Shown: positions 1-12,047, counted from the stretch's first letter. The stretch: 64,000 nucleotides of DNA from Paragonimus westermani (GCA_008508345.1 QNGE01000430.1:105500-169499); one strand, 5' to 3'. Numbers and translations: made by a program. The notes: a model not told the origin generated them from the letters alone.

Positions 1-1330
1 AAGAAATTTCCGGCAAAGTCGCTAAATAGTCTCATATCTACGTAGTGATGAGGACGTTCGTAAGTAACGAACTCGAAGCGGATGAAAGTTACAGCTATAC
101 AACGACGTACGTGGTACATAAAATGGAAGTGAGTAAAGGCTACCAAAAATTTACGGAAATGTGCAAACTCAAAAGGCTTAATGTGTCTGACGGCTCTGAA
201 ACTGTGTTCAATGCATCGGGATTCTTTGGTCAGATGCGAAATTCGGGCAAGTAAACATCCTTCATTGTGTGGTTTGGAATTAGGACAACCAGGTGGTGCG
301 AGGCGGTGAGATTGTGGTAACCAGTGACAATTACGCACCGCACAACCATCAGTAACCTTGCGTGAAAATTTGTAAACATAAAAATACACACCGAGAAAAT
401 GGCGTCTAAACAATACAATACCTATGAGACGACGAAACAGGAATACGGATACCCCCACTGTTGGTGAAAATTGTTGAAATGCATATTAGGATACATAGCG
501 TCATCAAAAATAGACAGTGGGTCCATTCAAAAATAGGGGTTACTGAATTAACATTCACAATGTAGGCTGAGGCGGACTAAGGCAAGTTTGTAGAAATTCC
601 AAAAAAGACGTTAAAATGACGAACACACCAATTTGCTGTGATAATCAAAAAGATGAACGATCTGAATAGGTTTGATTGTCGGGGCCAACAAACTTGTGGT
701 GAGTCGACGATAACGCGTGTCGCAGAAACGTCACGAATCGGGATCACTAATTTTCGATTGTAAATGGATGAAAAATCTCTGAAGAAGATATTGTATACTA
801 GATCTAAACATGTGGAGTGGACAAATGTGAACACACCAGACATCCACGCACTACTAACTTAGAACACCTTCTTTGAAAGCTACACGAACTGAGGTTTCAG
901 TAGCCGTCAGACCGAAAGAACGCGACAGGGTCTGAAAACAAACCATGTTTCCAGTAATGTTTGAAAATCTGATGAGTATCTAGATTTGACCTGATCTGGG
1001 ATCAGCAGCAGCAGCAGCCACGAGAGGAGAACGGAAACAATTAAGGGGGTTCGTGTTCACTGGGTGTTCGGACTTGCCAACCGACACACATCATCACTTG
1101 ATCGCTACCACACACATGACTGTTGGTGGGTGCACCTGAATTTGCTGACTGGCCTGAGGTTACGCGTGTCTTTTCGGGCCATCAGCTTTCATTATATCTC
1201 CGTTTCATTGACTGGTTACACTTGTCATGAAGTTAGCTCCTACGTTTTCATATCGTACTCAAAAAGTTTCTCCGGTTCTATGCTAACGTGATACGGAAAT
1301 TTTATACAGGCGGTGAGCCTGCATGCAAGC
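1..1330. other. No recognisable gene
   Basis: I see only short unrelated open frames (longest under 90 codons) and no domain that I recognise. A run of five CAG triplets lies at 1003-1017. The stretch is probably intergenic or decayed repeat sequence. Confidence 0.5.
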
Positions 1331-1757
1331 TGTATTTAATGATTTACTCACCGTACAACAAACGAACTTCGAAGAAAACAAAGGCACTATTGGGATGAAC
1401 ATGAGAGAACCCCCAATACAACCGCATGCAGACCACCGAAAAAGATGTCAACAGAAACTCCTGCTGATCTTCAGAATTCAAACAGACGTCGGACCGGTTA
1501 GGCAACGTCCTTAACGGTAATGGTTAAAACGTTGGTATTCCAGGGAATGTAGCCTGCGATATGGAAGACGACGAGAATTCCTCACACACTCACCTTTAAA
1601 GTTGCTGTATCCGCTCCAACACTCTAACTTTGATGTCAATTGTTCCTAGTAAATTAACATTCACAAGGTAACGTAAACAGGTACGCTGGTAGTTGTAGTG
1701 TAACTCTCACATGGCAGGGAATTCAGGTTTTTGGGGACATCAAAATGATTCCACTGC
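1331..1757 (+). repeat. Dispersed repeat R1, copy 1
   Basis: This stretch can be aligned by eye, in the same orientation, with 30199-30633. Shared landmarks in order are a 'gatttactcac' block near the start, 'cttcagaattcaaac' in the middle, a 'taaattaacattcacaag'-type block, 'aactctcac', and 'ttttggggac' near the end. The copies are diverged, with several indels. Nothing coding is conserved. It could be an LTR or the untranslated part of an unidentified element. The 29-kb distance and lack of matching internal sequence argue against the two copies being the LTR pair of one element. Confidence 0.6.
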
Positions 1758-2811
1758 ACACCGTATCTTCTGTCACTGTGTGTTATTCCATCTTCTAAAA
1801 AAAATCTGAGTACAGGCAAACTAGTAGAGCTCGTCTTGTTGGCGGTCATAGCTCAGTGTGCAACATGTGTAAGCGATTGAATCTCTGAAAGATGTACAAG
1901 GAATCCATACAAGCACTGGAGCAGGATTATACGAATACAGCACGAACTTGTGGGAAATAAGAATTGAACAATGAAGAAATGAAGCATTAAGATGAACTAT
2001 ATGATTAATTATTGACCCATGTACGACTTTCTGGTGATCTTCATCTGCTTCCATCTAACAGAACACATCTTCTCCAAAGCCGCTCCAAATAAGTCTCGTT
2101 CCGGTGGACCACGTTGGTACATTTCTTGATGTCCTAGCTTCTCTTATATCTCCCCTCATGTTCTTCTCTCAACGTTTATAGATTACTCGTGTAGGCGGAA
2201 CCCCTACTTTTATTTTCAACGGCTGACAGCTTTCTTGTCCTACAATCACCACAACGTTTCTGTCAGGAAATTCGTTCTTGCGAATGGTCTTTCAATAAGA
2301 TGAACGAATTTGAAGTAGAGCTCTTGTACCGGGAAGTACTTTCGTTTTACACTAACCACTGAGACAATTCTAAGATCTTGCAATGGAATTTTTATTCTTC
2401 CTGGCAAAATTAGGCAGTTGTCTTCATGTACTTACTTAGCCTTGCACAACAATCGCTTAGCTTCTTCACAGCTGCCCTTATGTTTCCATTTGAGTCGTTG
2501 TGATAAGAGCTAGTGAACCGATGCATGAACACTCATTCTTTGCTCAAGATCAAGAAACTCTGTGCTGGTGAATTGCTAACCGTATTCAGATATGGGCTTC
2601 TCAAATATTCCATAACGAGCAAGACGATACAATGGATTGTTTACTACCAACTGCGTGAATGTCGTGGACAAGATGTCAGTCTCAAGGAAGTCACTAAGAC
2701 AACCGATTGTTGTTAGGAGGATTTTCCCGTTAAGACAAAATGTATCGTCCGCCAGTTTCTGTGGCAGATTTTGCGGTACTTCATCCGTCATCATTGGTTT
2801 TTCTTTCCCAA
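1758..2811. other. No recognisable gene
   Basis: The open frames are short and unrelated to anything I know. The last 40 bases resemble the outer flank of the SINE-like copy that follows. Confidence 0.45.
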
Positions 2812-3110
2812 GTTGACTATCACTCACATTTGATCGCAGCCTTCGCATTCAGATAGACTTTCCAGCTAGCCTTTTTGGAAAAGAAGCACTAGACTCGAGT
2901 TTCGCTCTCATTGGAGCTCATCAGTAGCGCATATCCTTGCCACGGCCAGGATTTGAACTCCGTCCATTCCAATCATGAGGCAACCGTGTTGACCACTGCG
3001 CCATTGATCTCACATTAGGCACGACCGAATTATCTGAATGCGAAGGCTGCGATCAAATGTGAGTAATGGTCAACTTGAAAAAAAAACGAATCCCCGACTA
3101 CTCATCGTTC
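2812..3110 (-). repeat. Foldback tRNA-derived SINE-like element, copy 1
   Basis: The ends form a 44-bp inverted repeat, 2812-2855 against 3031-3074, with 42 of 44 positions complementary. Between the arms, on the minus strand, lies a tRNA-like polymerase III promoter: an A-box-like GCGCAGTGG near 2990-3004 and a B-box-like GAGTTCAAATCC at 2949-2960. Related sequence recurs at 10858-11173 and 33920-34530. A tail with 'ccccgactactcatcg' follows the right arm and is shared with the 34-kb copy. A tRNA-derived SINE is the most natural label, but the terminal inverted arms are unusual for a SINE and would suit a MITE or foldback element. Confidence 0.65.
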
Positions 3111-6100
3111 TTCTTTCTGTTGAACGTTTTATACTTAATATACCGAGAAGCCAAACAGACAAATCTGGAGCTGAATCTAGATAAAGGGAGAAAATATTGG
3201 ATTGCAAGCTGTTCCCACCTAACTATTCACGCCTAGGTGAGCACGGTTAGTGTTCTGCAGCCCAGGAATGTTGCCATCTCCTCGACTCAATATCTTGCTG
3301 ATTTTGTGTATCAGTCCATCTTGGACTGTTTGCTTGTCTAAACGGTTATAATAAAGTGTCAGTTTGTTCATCAAACCATTCGGTTTCGACAACACTGTAG
3401 AGCAACGTACAACTCTAATACAGATATCTCAGCTGACGCTTATTCTGAATAATTCCGTTGGGCGCCTCCTGATGTAGCCATAACCCTCGGTACCCCAAGT
3501 CCGGTTCTGATTCACATCATCCAATAGCTACAGACAAGTCCCCTGACACTTGTTACTGTCGCTATCGTTTTGGTGATTACGCTTGCAAACGTATCCAATC
3601 ATGCGTATACCCCAGCCTGTTTCCTGAAGACAAACCAGATATCAGAAACATTCCAACTGGCTGATAATGGCAAGTTTCCAGTGACCAGTCTAACCGTGGC
3701 CTGTTTGATATTTACCACAACTTCATCGGACTCCACTAGCTCATTAGTGGTATTACAGAGGTCGGCTTTATACCTTTGGAAAAAATTAGGCGCTTTTTCG
3801 TACTCCTTGGGTACCAACTGCAGACAGCAGACAGCCGCAAAATCACCATCAACGGATAGCACCCCTTGATAAACTTCATTGAACTGCAACAAAATTTCCG
3901 CGGGTTTTCATCACCGGTGTTGGCGCTAACTTTCACATGAATTATAGTTTGCCAGTTGAATGCAGCCATCAGAAACTTCCAGACGTTACGACTGCTCCAT
4001 ACGTTCAGGGTGAATTCGCTACAAGTAACTTGTTCGCGCTTGGCACTTCTGCATCGAAGGCCATTCGATATACAGCGCCGTTAAGGCAGTTTCGGGGAAT
4101 CTGCCAACAGGCGCTGAATACCACAACAACGAAACACGACGTCGCCCATTATATTACCACCGGGCGGCACTTACAATTGTGCGCTCATGATGGACGGTAA
4201 CCTAAAAGCTGAAGATCTCTAAGGCAGGTTTCGCAGAGATGATCATTCCGGGCACCATTCGTCCTTCTGATGGCCTCTGGTTATCACCTTTACACATTGC
4301 CTCCAGAAAGAACATGTGAGAGTGAAGATTATGTAAAGACTACCAAACGCTGAATAACGCAACCGCGCGATAAATGGTGTCACACATACACAGATTTTCT
4401 GTAGAAATATCCAGGAAGGAAATCTTTTCTAAGATATATTTGGTCGAAAAATGCCACCACATTTGAGTGGCCGCTAACAACATCGCCAAAACAGCGATTA
4501 CGACGCTTTTTGGTTTCTGCAACTTTACCCGTATATCATCAGGCCTCAGAAACGTTCATGGAACATTCTGATGATTGGTGGGGTAGGTTTCGCGCGAACT
4601 GGACTCTGTTGGCTTACATCTACTTTCTGCTGGTTACCGCACACCAGGTACAAGAATATATGTCTGACTTACAGTCTACGAATGTTTAAATCACGGTCGT
4701 GTTGTCATCAAGAGAGTTAAGTGTCTTTAGTGTTTCTGTTTTTGGGACTCCGGGACATTACATCTGCATAGGCGGTAGCACATCACTTTCAGAGAGAACC
4801 GAAGCGAATCCGGGATACCAACTACCTCAGTCCAAATGAGTTTTCGTCGGGTTTTATGGATTACGGAATATTACTGTGATTGTTTTGACGTATTGAAACA
4901 GCCGATCGACCAAGTAGCCGTCAAACAAGTGCAAATGAGTGCAACAACTTCAGTATGTCTCGTCAAGGACGAACATGAGCACCAGGTTTTGAAATTCGAT
5001 ACACTTCCCCCTGGTAGCAAAGCCATTTTACAGCGTCATCGTCAATGTGATTCAGATGTACTCTTTCTTTTATTGATAGCTACAACCAGTACAAATATGG
5101 TACAGTACGTTAACAGAGAACCGATGTCCATTCACGTTGCTGCCAAACATTTCAGACAAGCTGGAAAGATACCATAATTTTGAACTTATTGATTACAAGA
5201 CAATAACGTATACCTCCAGACTGAAACCTGACAGACATTTACTGATAGAAACTTACATATTCGCGTTCAGTCAATAACCGTAGTATGTTGAATCGGAGGC
5301 CAGAACTACAGACGTGGATGCACAAGCCACGATGATGTACACAGTTTACCTGCATCACACACCTGTTAATATCTAACGTCTACTGATTCGTCAAATTACT
5401 CTGGGTTCACTCGTAACTTCTATCATTACGGCGGATCTCGAGTAGTCGCATCCGGAATGCAGAGAGTGTCCAGTAGATCTTCAGCCCGCTGAATAACCGA
5501 TTCCGATCCAGAAAATACGGTCATAAAAGCTAGTTGGTTATAAATGGGGCTCTGAAATAGAAAAAAACATCGAAGGTCCCGATAACGAACCTACCAAACT
5601 CACAAAATCCAAGGCCAACTATTTACGTGTGTGCGACCTAATACAGCGACGCGATAGAATGCACGTGACATTAGGTGTTCAGATAAACGAGGGTTCACTA
5701 GTGAGAACTAAAGATGGGCCTAGCGCGCGAGTGCAAGGTTTGTCAAGTAAGCGATATTAAGCCTCATCAAAATATCCAACATATATCGAAATGATATGTG
5801 GAACACATAGAACCTGACGCTCGTCAGGGTGCACTTCGTCGAGCGCCCAGTTCGAATGACCGGACCAGTCTTCGCACGGATGGCTTGCAACTGCTGCTCA
5901 GAGGATTCTGTATGTAAGAAGGACGCTTGATAAGAATGGAGCAAGTGAACTCGTGAGATGTGGTTGCCAACTTTCTACCGCACACACGAACTTCACCACA
6001 CATAACACCGGCGTGTTCTTTAACACGTGGTGTTCGTTAATCGTAAACCGTACGTTTCAGCCGTTCGTTTTGTTATAGTGTTTTTGATTCACACTTCTCG

Positions 6101-6287
6101 AGCCTCTACATGCTAGTACATGTGTGTAGGTCGCAACATATGCCAAATAAAGTTCACGTACTGTAAAACCCGAACATGTTCTATTACCCTCCAGTGGAAT
6201 GGCAGTTGTTGTAAAGTTCACCACAAAACATCATAGCTCACCGTAAGGCTACCTCGTAGGGTTACCACCCATGGTGTTGTTACGGAT
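3111..6287. other. No recognisable gene; unassigned ORFs
   Basis: The longest frames are 4836-5177 (+, 113 codons, ATG start) and 3599-3892 (-, 97 codons). Neither shows a signal peptide, a membrane segment or a motif that I recognise, and both fall within what chance frames reach in 3 kb. The right end probably includes more of the BEL/Pao element that is recognisable from 6288. Confidence 0.4.
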
Positions 6288-7082
6288 ATGGCTGTCAGAC
6301 GCAACCAAAAGATCGAAGGCAGTATGGGAGCCAGTCAGTTCGTATTGCCTGCCCGAGAAGGGCTTTCGATTGTCAACGACATAGTCAGTGTGCGCCGAGT
6401 ACTGTTAAACTGCACGAAGCGCGAAATGTTGCCAGCAAGGCCATGCCGGAAACTGATAGCGCCGGTTCCTTTTGATCGGACAACAGCCGGTGGAGCACAG
6501 ATTAAAGTTTGAGGCATACACAACTTTGGCCCTGGGAATATTCGCATTAGAAGACGCATTTGCAAAAACTATGGCTGTCTTCTCATTTGCTTAAACATAA
6601 GAGCCGGACACTTGGAAGTAGCACGGTCGGTGTGAACGGACAATTTTCAGTGGCTGGCCGTCGAAGTGCGTCGGAAGCAAAATGCACTGTCAACGGGTCC
6701 TACTTTGTAGGCGCGAAAGTTGCTTCACTCTGACCAAGTAAAATCTATCGGACACCAGTGGTTCGCAGTATTGACGGGCCTTTCACCCCTGCCACCGCCA
6801 TTTGTTTGGGTGGAACGTCAGAGCGCCTGGTTCGCACAGTTCGACGAGTCGCACAAGTTGCTATGATGCAACTGGTGATGTCGGATGATGTCCTCTACGT
6901 CTGCTTGGTCGAAGTTAAGAGAATCCTGATTGGCTGGTCCCCAGTTCTAGTTTACGATAATCCAGACGGGCGCTTGGCCTTAAGATCAAACGGCCTGTCG
7001 ATCTTAAAGGCAAACCCTAGCCTGTCATGCATCCACATAACGCTACTGGAAAGGTACACGAAGGGAATAAGACATGTGTAAC
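6288..7082 (+). pseudogene. BEL/Pao retrotransposon integrase fragment
   Basis: This is the integrase end of a BEL/Pao polyprotein, which would insert element cDNA into host DNA. Signs are a VRRVLLNCTKREML segment (6378-6430), the 'PVPFDRTTAGG' linker at about 6467-6496, a decayed catalytic core with 'IRAVHLEVA' at about 6597-6630, and the C-terminal block 6758-7081 with GGTSERLVRTVRRV, SDDVL, YDNPDGRLALR and LLERYTKG. Several frame changes and stops separate these blocks, so it is dead. Homology stops at 7082, exactly where the LTR of element A begins, suggesting interruption by that insertion. Gag, protease and RT are not visible upstream. Confidence 0.8.
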
Positions 7083-7475
7083 TGTGCTGGAAATCTACTC
7101 GATTCACCGCTTATCCATACCCCGACACAATAAAAGATCTGACAAACGGCTAATCCAAATATCGCGTTAATGATACAACATCAGGATTGGACGAACGGTC
7201 TCAGTGTTGTGCCTTCCGTTATTCGCCAATTCATCTGTTCCGTATTCCACCCATTAACATACAGTTTATGATGTTGCATGTGCTAATACGGTCAGCCAAT
7301 GACAGACTGATTTCTTTAGTACGGGTGTACATCCATGAATTCGGCGTCCCCAACTCATTAATAACAACTGCTTACTGCTACCAGTACCAGGTCTTTTCCT
7401 TATTACTTGCGTGGGAGGTTTCAATTCAAGTACGATTTCTAGGGCTATTCGTAGTCCCTAATTCTGAGCATCACA
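7083..7475 (+). repeat. 5' LTR of Ty3/gypsy element A
   Basis: The first 240 bases align with 11812-12047, starting TG in both copies and sharing 'attcaccgctta', 'aaaagatctgacaaacg', 'ccaatccaaatatcgcgtta' and 'ggacgaacggtctcagtgttgtg'. It ends in CA just before a TTGG primer-binding-like site. Its 3' part has no partner because the downstream LTR is cut short at 12047. The LTRs are clearly diverged (roughly four-fifths identical by eye), so the insertion is old. Confidence 0.75.
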
Positions 7476-7477
7476 AA

Positions 7478-7492
7478 TTGGCGTAACGGAAT
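7478..7492 (+). other. Putative primer-binding site of element A
   Basis: TTGGCGTAACGG sits right after the LTR and before the gag ATG at 7491. A TGG start is expected for pairing with the CCA end of a tRNA primer. The two other gypsy elements here have TTGG at the same place (12348 and 17110). I cannot assign the tRNA. Confidence 0.5.
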
Positions 7493-8300
7493 GGAACTGC
7501 CTGCAATTGAACAATTAAGGCTTCATGCCGGTGCGAGTGAAATCGAGGAATGGGTCGAACGATTTGAACTGTGGTGCAGCATTCGTCGTGATGTGAAGAA
7601 GGAAAACCAATCAGCTTTCTCCGTTATCCCTGGTGGTCGTGAATTGTATTCGTTACTGAAGAATCTGGCTTATCCGAATGCCCCAGCCTCGTTGCCATTC
7701 GACGAACTAAAGAAACTGCTGTTGAAGCACATTCTTCCAGTCAATTTCCAGGCCACAGAACGGGCGAAGTTCAATTCATTAGTTCATTCAACAAGCACGA
7801 GCTTCCTTGAGTTCATTCTACAATTGCGAAAACAAGCTGCTCGTTGCGACTTTGGTGACAAGCTGGAGAAGCATCTGCGTGATCGAATGATTGCTGGGGC
7901 CAATGACACTGATCTTCAGCGTAGATTGCTGGTCAAACAAGATATGACAAGATATAATTTCCCAAGAAGCCCGAGACATCTGCAAGCAGGAGCATGACGT
8001 CAACGCCGCTTCAGCTGATCCGAAAGTTATACCATTTCAGAAGCCCAAAGCACATACTGCCACCAGAAGTCAACCAGTAAACAGGCCTTTTCATACACCC
8101 AACTTCAATCTCGGTCCAAAGAAGTTTAACGAATGTTTCTTGTGTGGTGAGTTGCAGGTACAACCATCTTGCCGATTTTTTAATGATATGTCATTTATGC
8201 GACAAATCTGATCATATTAAGAAGATATGTAGAAGTCAGAAATGTCAACTGAGTCATGTTAGAGAGACAAATGCTATGGAGCCATCCACTACTGTTTACT
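7491..8300 (+). pseudogene. Element A gag (broken)
   Basis: Gag would form the cytoplasmic particle that packages element RNA. An ATG frame runs 7491-7997 (168 codons) with capsid-like features, including FELWCSI and the block LQRRLLVKQDMT near its end. A frameshift near 7955 restores an ARDIC-type continuation in another frame. Zinc knuckles lie at 8130-8240; the best preserved is CHLCDKSDHIKKIC (C-X2-C-X4-H-X4-C), close to 8190-8235. Stops and frame changes make it non-functional. The arrangement resembles Gulliver-type gypsy elements of schistosomes. Confidence 0.75.
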
Positions 8301-8362
8301 AATTTCAAATGAAATTCAGAGCTGAGCAATTTGTACACAGATGCCTCAAGTTCAAATAGGGA

Positions 8363-9354
8363 TGTAAGTGTGAATTCATTGTGGACACAGGAAGTAGTGA
8401 ATCCATCATTTTAGAACCGCTACGAGATCGCATGGCCCTTGATGCTCAGCTGAGATCAACAATGATGGAAATACGTGGAGCTACTGGTCATTGGTTAGCT
8501 CGCCTAAATGAAGCTGATGTAATGATTGTTGTTAATGATAATGAGCTGATTTCATTGCGTTTCTTGGTGTCGGAGGGAAGTCCGGCCATCCTGGTATTAG
8601 AAGCTCTGAAACAGCTCAACTGTACTCTTTTACTACATGTTAATTCCAAAAATGGTCCAAATGAAGAGCACCAAGCCCAGTTACGCAACCTGATAGTTCA
8701 GTGTTCACAACTTACAGGAGGGATGAAAGTAGAGCCACCAAAACTGGAGGTGCAAGGGGACCCGGTTTTTCTAGATTGTCGAATAATACCCTATGGAATG
8801 GGAGAACATGTGCATAATGCTCTCAACAGATTGAAGGAAGACGGCATAATCTCGCAGGTCAACTCATCAGCATGGACCACACCAATCGTTGTAGTTATGA
8901 AAGAAAATGGCAACTCACCTAGGATGTGTGGTGACTATAGGTTAACGCTGAATCCAAGACTTAAAAAGTGCGCAGCGACAACGGAGGAGCCGGTGGATTT
9001 TATGAAAGCCCTGCACGGTAGCAAAATGTTTTTTAAAATTGGCCTGACAAACGCATACTTACGAATTCCATTGGAGGATGATTCTAAGGTGATCACTACG
9101 ATGACTACCCCTTGGGGATTATTTCGGTACAATATTTTACCGTTTGGAATACACGTATCACCTGGAATATTCCAGACTGCGATTGATGAAGTAATTAGCG
9201 ATTTACCAGGGGTATACGCTAATCATGATGATGTAATCATTTACGCCGACAATGTAGAGGAACGTGATAAGTGGTTACTATCACTTCTGGAACGAATCAG
9301 GAATAAGAACATAGCCATAAGGCCTTCCAAGTGCGTGTTCCAAGTGCGAGGCTG
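8363..9354 (+). pseudogene. Element A protease and reverse transcriptase (catalytically damaged)
   Basis: This is the longest intact pol frame of element A. The aspartic protease motif VDTGSSES starts near 8378. RT begins around 8750: LKEDGIISQVNSSAWTTPIV, then a KIG-LTNAY motif at about 9039-9060, then LPFG, then NHDDVIIY at about 9220-9245. The first RT catalytic residue appears lost, because the usual KID-LSDAY motif reads KIGLTNAY (Asp to Gly). The DD pair is retained. A TGA at 9353-9355 ends the frame although homology continues into the RNase H linker. Known family: Ty3/gypsy, Gulliver-like. Confidence 0.85.
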
Positions 9355-10090
9355 AGTTTTCTTGGTTTTACCATATGTGATAAAGGATACAGGCCGGACC
9401 CTGACCGGTACAAAGCTTTGGTTACCGTTACATCGCCAAGAGACCAGGATGAGCTGCGATCAATAATGGGATGATTGCAGTACCATTCTCGTTTTATCCC
9501 AAACTTTTCGACGGAAGCACAACCATTATTTGCAGTACAATCAGCAGAAACAAGATCTTGGTCTCAAAAAGACGAAATTCTCCTGCGACGATTAATAAAA
9601 GTTGTGATTGAAAGGCCGATGTTAGCCCCATTTACTGTCTAAAGTTACCACGCTGGTCTAGTGTTGGCATTGGTGCTGTGTTGGAACAGGAGGGATATCC
9701 GATCATTTGCATATCACGTTTGTTGAATAGGGCTAAGCAGGGATATTCACAAACACAAAAAGGAGGCGTTAGCAGTCTACTGGGCTGTCAGGAGGCTGCA
9801 TAAATATTTGTTCGGTATTAGATTCAAGATTGTTACTGATCACTAAGCTCTACAGTATTTATTTGACCCCCACAAATTAATTGTTAAATCATCAACGGCA
9901 ATGATACAGCGCTGGAGTCTAGTTCTAGCAGCAAACGACTATGAAATCGTTCATCGTCCTGGTAAACAGATTCTTCAGGTGGATTTTTTATCACGGTATT
10001 CCAGTTTTTCAGCTGCTGAAGCTTGTTTGCTTGCTTCGCCAGCTATGCCAGTAAGGTGAGAAGACTTGATCAAGACAACTAAAAACTATT
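9355..10090 (+). pseudogene. Element A RT end and RNase H (broken)
   Basis: Continues the pol protein past the stop at 9353-9355. Recognisable pieces are FLGFTICDKGYRPDP, a degraded FIPNFS thumb block, EALAVYWAVRRLHKYLFG at about 9766-9820, FKIVTDH at 9826, and the end block NDYEIVHRPGKQ with a DFLSRYS motif at about 9935-10000. At least four stops or frameshifts interrupt it. RNase H would remove RNA from the RNA-DNA hybrid during reverse transcription. Confidence 0.8.
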
Positions 10091-10149
10091 ATGGCACGGT
10101 AGTTGCCGCGATGGTTAAGGGTTGGTCGTCAAATATTAAAAAGTAACAC

Positions 10150-10857
10150 CCAGAACCGAGGGGAGTTGCCAGTACAACCTGATTGTGTGCTGTGTCGGAG
10201 AGATCAATTGGTCATTCCACCATCGCTACGAAAGGCGGTACTAGACGACTTGCATTAAGGTCACCTGGGCGTGGATAAACTGAAATCCCTGGCTCGACAG
10301 ACGTGTTGGTGGCCGGAGATAAACTCGGATATCATGAGCATTGCAATGAACTGCCACTCCTGCCCCCACAAAATAAAGACAAGGCCGAAGAATTGGACAC
10401 CTTGGCTGGACAGCTACGTACCATGGCAACGGGTGCACGCAGACTATTGTGGACCACTTATCGGTAACTATCACAATCTGGTGTTAATTGATTCATACTC
10501 ACGGTGGCCAGAAGTATTTATTACAATCTCACCTTCCACGGCATTTACCATGCGAGCATTTCTCAAATGTTTCAGTCGTGAAGGCATTCCGCAGGTCTTG
10601 GTGACGAACAACGGGTCACAATTTTGTTCCGCTGAAATGAAACAGTGGCTCGACAGCATCAGGTGTCGCCACTTGTGAATGGCGCCTCGGCATCCATGTC
10701 CAAATAGAGCCGCAGAAAATCTGATGAAAAATGCTCAAAAGTGCTGTGAGTTCCACTAATCCTAAAACACTTGCTAAACTGGATGTCACAGAACTCATTA
10801 AGCTTGCAAGGCGATATTTTAGATAACTGATGAATAGTCAGGGATTTGGTTTATTTT
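10150..10857 (+). pseudogene. Element A integrase, first part
   Basis: The zinc-binding HHCC region reads H-x-GHLGVDKLKSLARQTCWW, then CHSC (10255-10365). The core contains HADYCGPL with the first Asp, VLVTNNGSQF where the second catalytic Asp is replaced by Asn (near 10601), and NRAAENL retaining the Glu (about 10700). A stop at 10676-10678 interrupts it. Homology breaks at about 10857, where the SINE-like insertion starts, and resumes at 11176. Integrase would join the cDNA to host DNA; this copy cannot. Confidence 0.85.
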
Positions 10858-11173
10858 CAGGTTGACCATCACTCACATTTGATCGCAGCGTTCGCATTCA
10901 GATAGACTTTCCCGCCAGCCTATTTCGAAAAGAAGAACTAGACTCGAGTTTCGCTCTCATTAGAGCTCGTCAGTAGTGCATACAAGCGAGAGTGGTTGAG
11001 CTTTCAGATTTGATAATTCGGTCGTGCCTAATGTGAGGTCAATGACGCAGTGGTTAACACGGTTGCCTCATGATTGGAATGTCCGGAGTTCAAATCCCGG
11101 CCGTGGCAAGGATATGCACTACTGACGAGCTCTAATGAGAGCGAAACTCGAGTCTAGTGCTTCTTTTCGAAAN
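10858..11173 (+). repeat. Foldback tRNA-derived SINE-like element, copy 2, inside element A
   Basis: A left arm (10922-10981) and a right arm (11114-11172) are inverted copies with one mismatch in about 59 bases. Between them, on the plus strand, are an A-box-like GACGCAGTGGTTAA at about 11044-11057 and a B-box-like GGAGTTCAAATCC at about 11085-11097. The left end also carries the 'gttgaccatcactcacatttgatcgcag' terminus seen in copy 1. The right end stops at a single N (11173), after which element A pol sequence resumes. The right terminus may have been lost in assembly. Confidence 0.65.
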
Positions 11174-11175
11174 CC

Positions 11176-11440
11176 CAGCGGTGTCATTCAAATCAAATCG
11201 ACTCGGACCATCACTTCCGTGTGTAGATTCAACGGATGCGATGTATTTTCGTGGGAACGATTTAAGAACTGACAGAGGATTGATCACTCGCCAGATGAAG
11301 CAGCACAATGATAGAAATTACTGACCTGCACGATGCCTCAATTCATCGGAGACACACTGACCAAATCCAGTTTCGAAGCACTGAAAAGGTAGATATGGAG
11401 AAGGCAGAACACCCTTCTAGAGACACTCTTGGTTTGTCAC
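11176..11440 (+). pseudogene. Element A integrase C-terminus
   Basis: After the SINE-like insertion the pol tail resumes, with a block like YFRGNDLRTDRGLITRQM, then from 11308 MIEITDLHDASIHRRHTDQI and QFRSTEK. This resembles the C-terminal tail of Gulliver-type pol proteins, which ends in a VHRRHVDQI-like motif. One frameshift lies near 11300. Its position right after the insertion shows that the SINE-like unit landed inside the integrase reading frame. Confidence 0.7.
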
Positions 11441-11796
11441 GTATACCAACTATTTTGTTATTTATTTTGACTGTTGACACTCTCGACAGTGTTTGGTTGC
11501 ATGTCTGTATTTACTCGTTTGTTCGATCGCCCAAGGTCACAAATACAATTGCAATTTCCGGTCGCTAGCTACTGGTCTGTCGCGCTTTGCTTCTGTCGTG
11601 CTTTGCTTACAGCTTGCTTTCCCGGTCTTCTTACAATAAACGTCACTGTCCCTTAATCGTTTTTTCTGGTTTAATTATTGTAGAGAATAGGCACGGTTCT
11701 ATACAGGAACGTTCCAGTCCTCTACATCCTGTATTGCAACATTTCAATGCCCCAAGAAGGTCAGAAGGAATGGCAAATATGGACGCAGAGGCTTCT
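11441..11796 (+). other. Element A 3' untranslated stretch
   Basis: No domain is recognisable between the pol end and the polypurine tract. An AATAAA sequence lies at about 11635. It belongs to element A by position. Confidence 0.4.
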
Positions 11797-11810
11797 AGAG
11801 GGAAGGAAAG
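11797..11810 (+). other. Polypurine tract of element A
   Basis: AGAGGGAAGGAAAG is a 14-base all-purine run one base before the TG that starts the 3' LTR, as expected for the plus-strand primer of an LTR element. It supports the LTR boundary at 11812. Confidence 0.7.
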
Positions 11811-11811
11811 T

Positions 11812-12047
11812 TGAGGTGAAAAACTACTCAATTCACCGCTTATATATAACCCCGATAAAACAAAAGATCTGACAAACGTCCAATCCAAATATCGCGTTAA
11901 AGATATAACAATAAAATTGGACGAACGGTCTCAGTGTTGTGCTCCCGTCATCCGCCAATTTGTTCCGTATTCCACAAATTAACATACAGCTTATGACAAC
12001 GCATGTGCTAATAGGATCAGCAAATGACAGACCGATTTATTTAGTAT
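11812..12047 (+). repeat. 3' LTR of element A, truncated
   Basis: Aligns with 7083-7325 of the 5' LTR, and alignment ends at about 12046 after 'tttagta'. The remaining 150 or so LTR bases are missing. The break coincides with a TGTC sequence that I take as the start of element B, so B probably inserted here. Confidence 0.7.

Noticed and set aside
1003..1017. CAG x5 microsatellite
   Set aside because: Too short to be notable and not in a coding frame.
3570..3969. Overlapping ORFs of 77-99 codons on both strands, possibly RNase H of a gypsy element
   Set aside because: I could not find TDAS, LSRREx or any other pol motif in either frame.
7187..7486. 99-codon + ORF before gag
   Set aside because: It lies entirely in the 5' LTR of element A, and the matching 3' LTR does not keep the frame open.
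11041..11110. Possible tRNA gene
   Set aside because: A- and B-box-like sequences are present, but no cloverleaf with proper acceptor and anticodon stems can be drawn by eye; it fits a SINE head and recurs in other copies.
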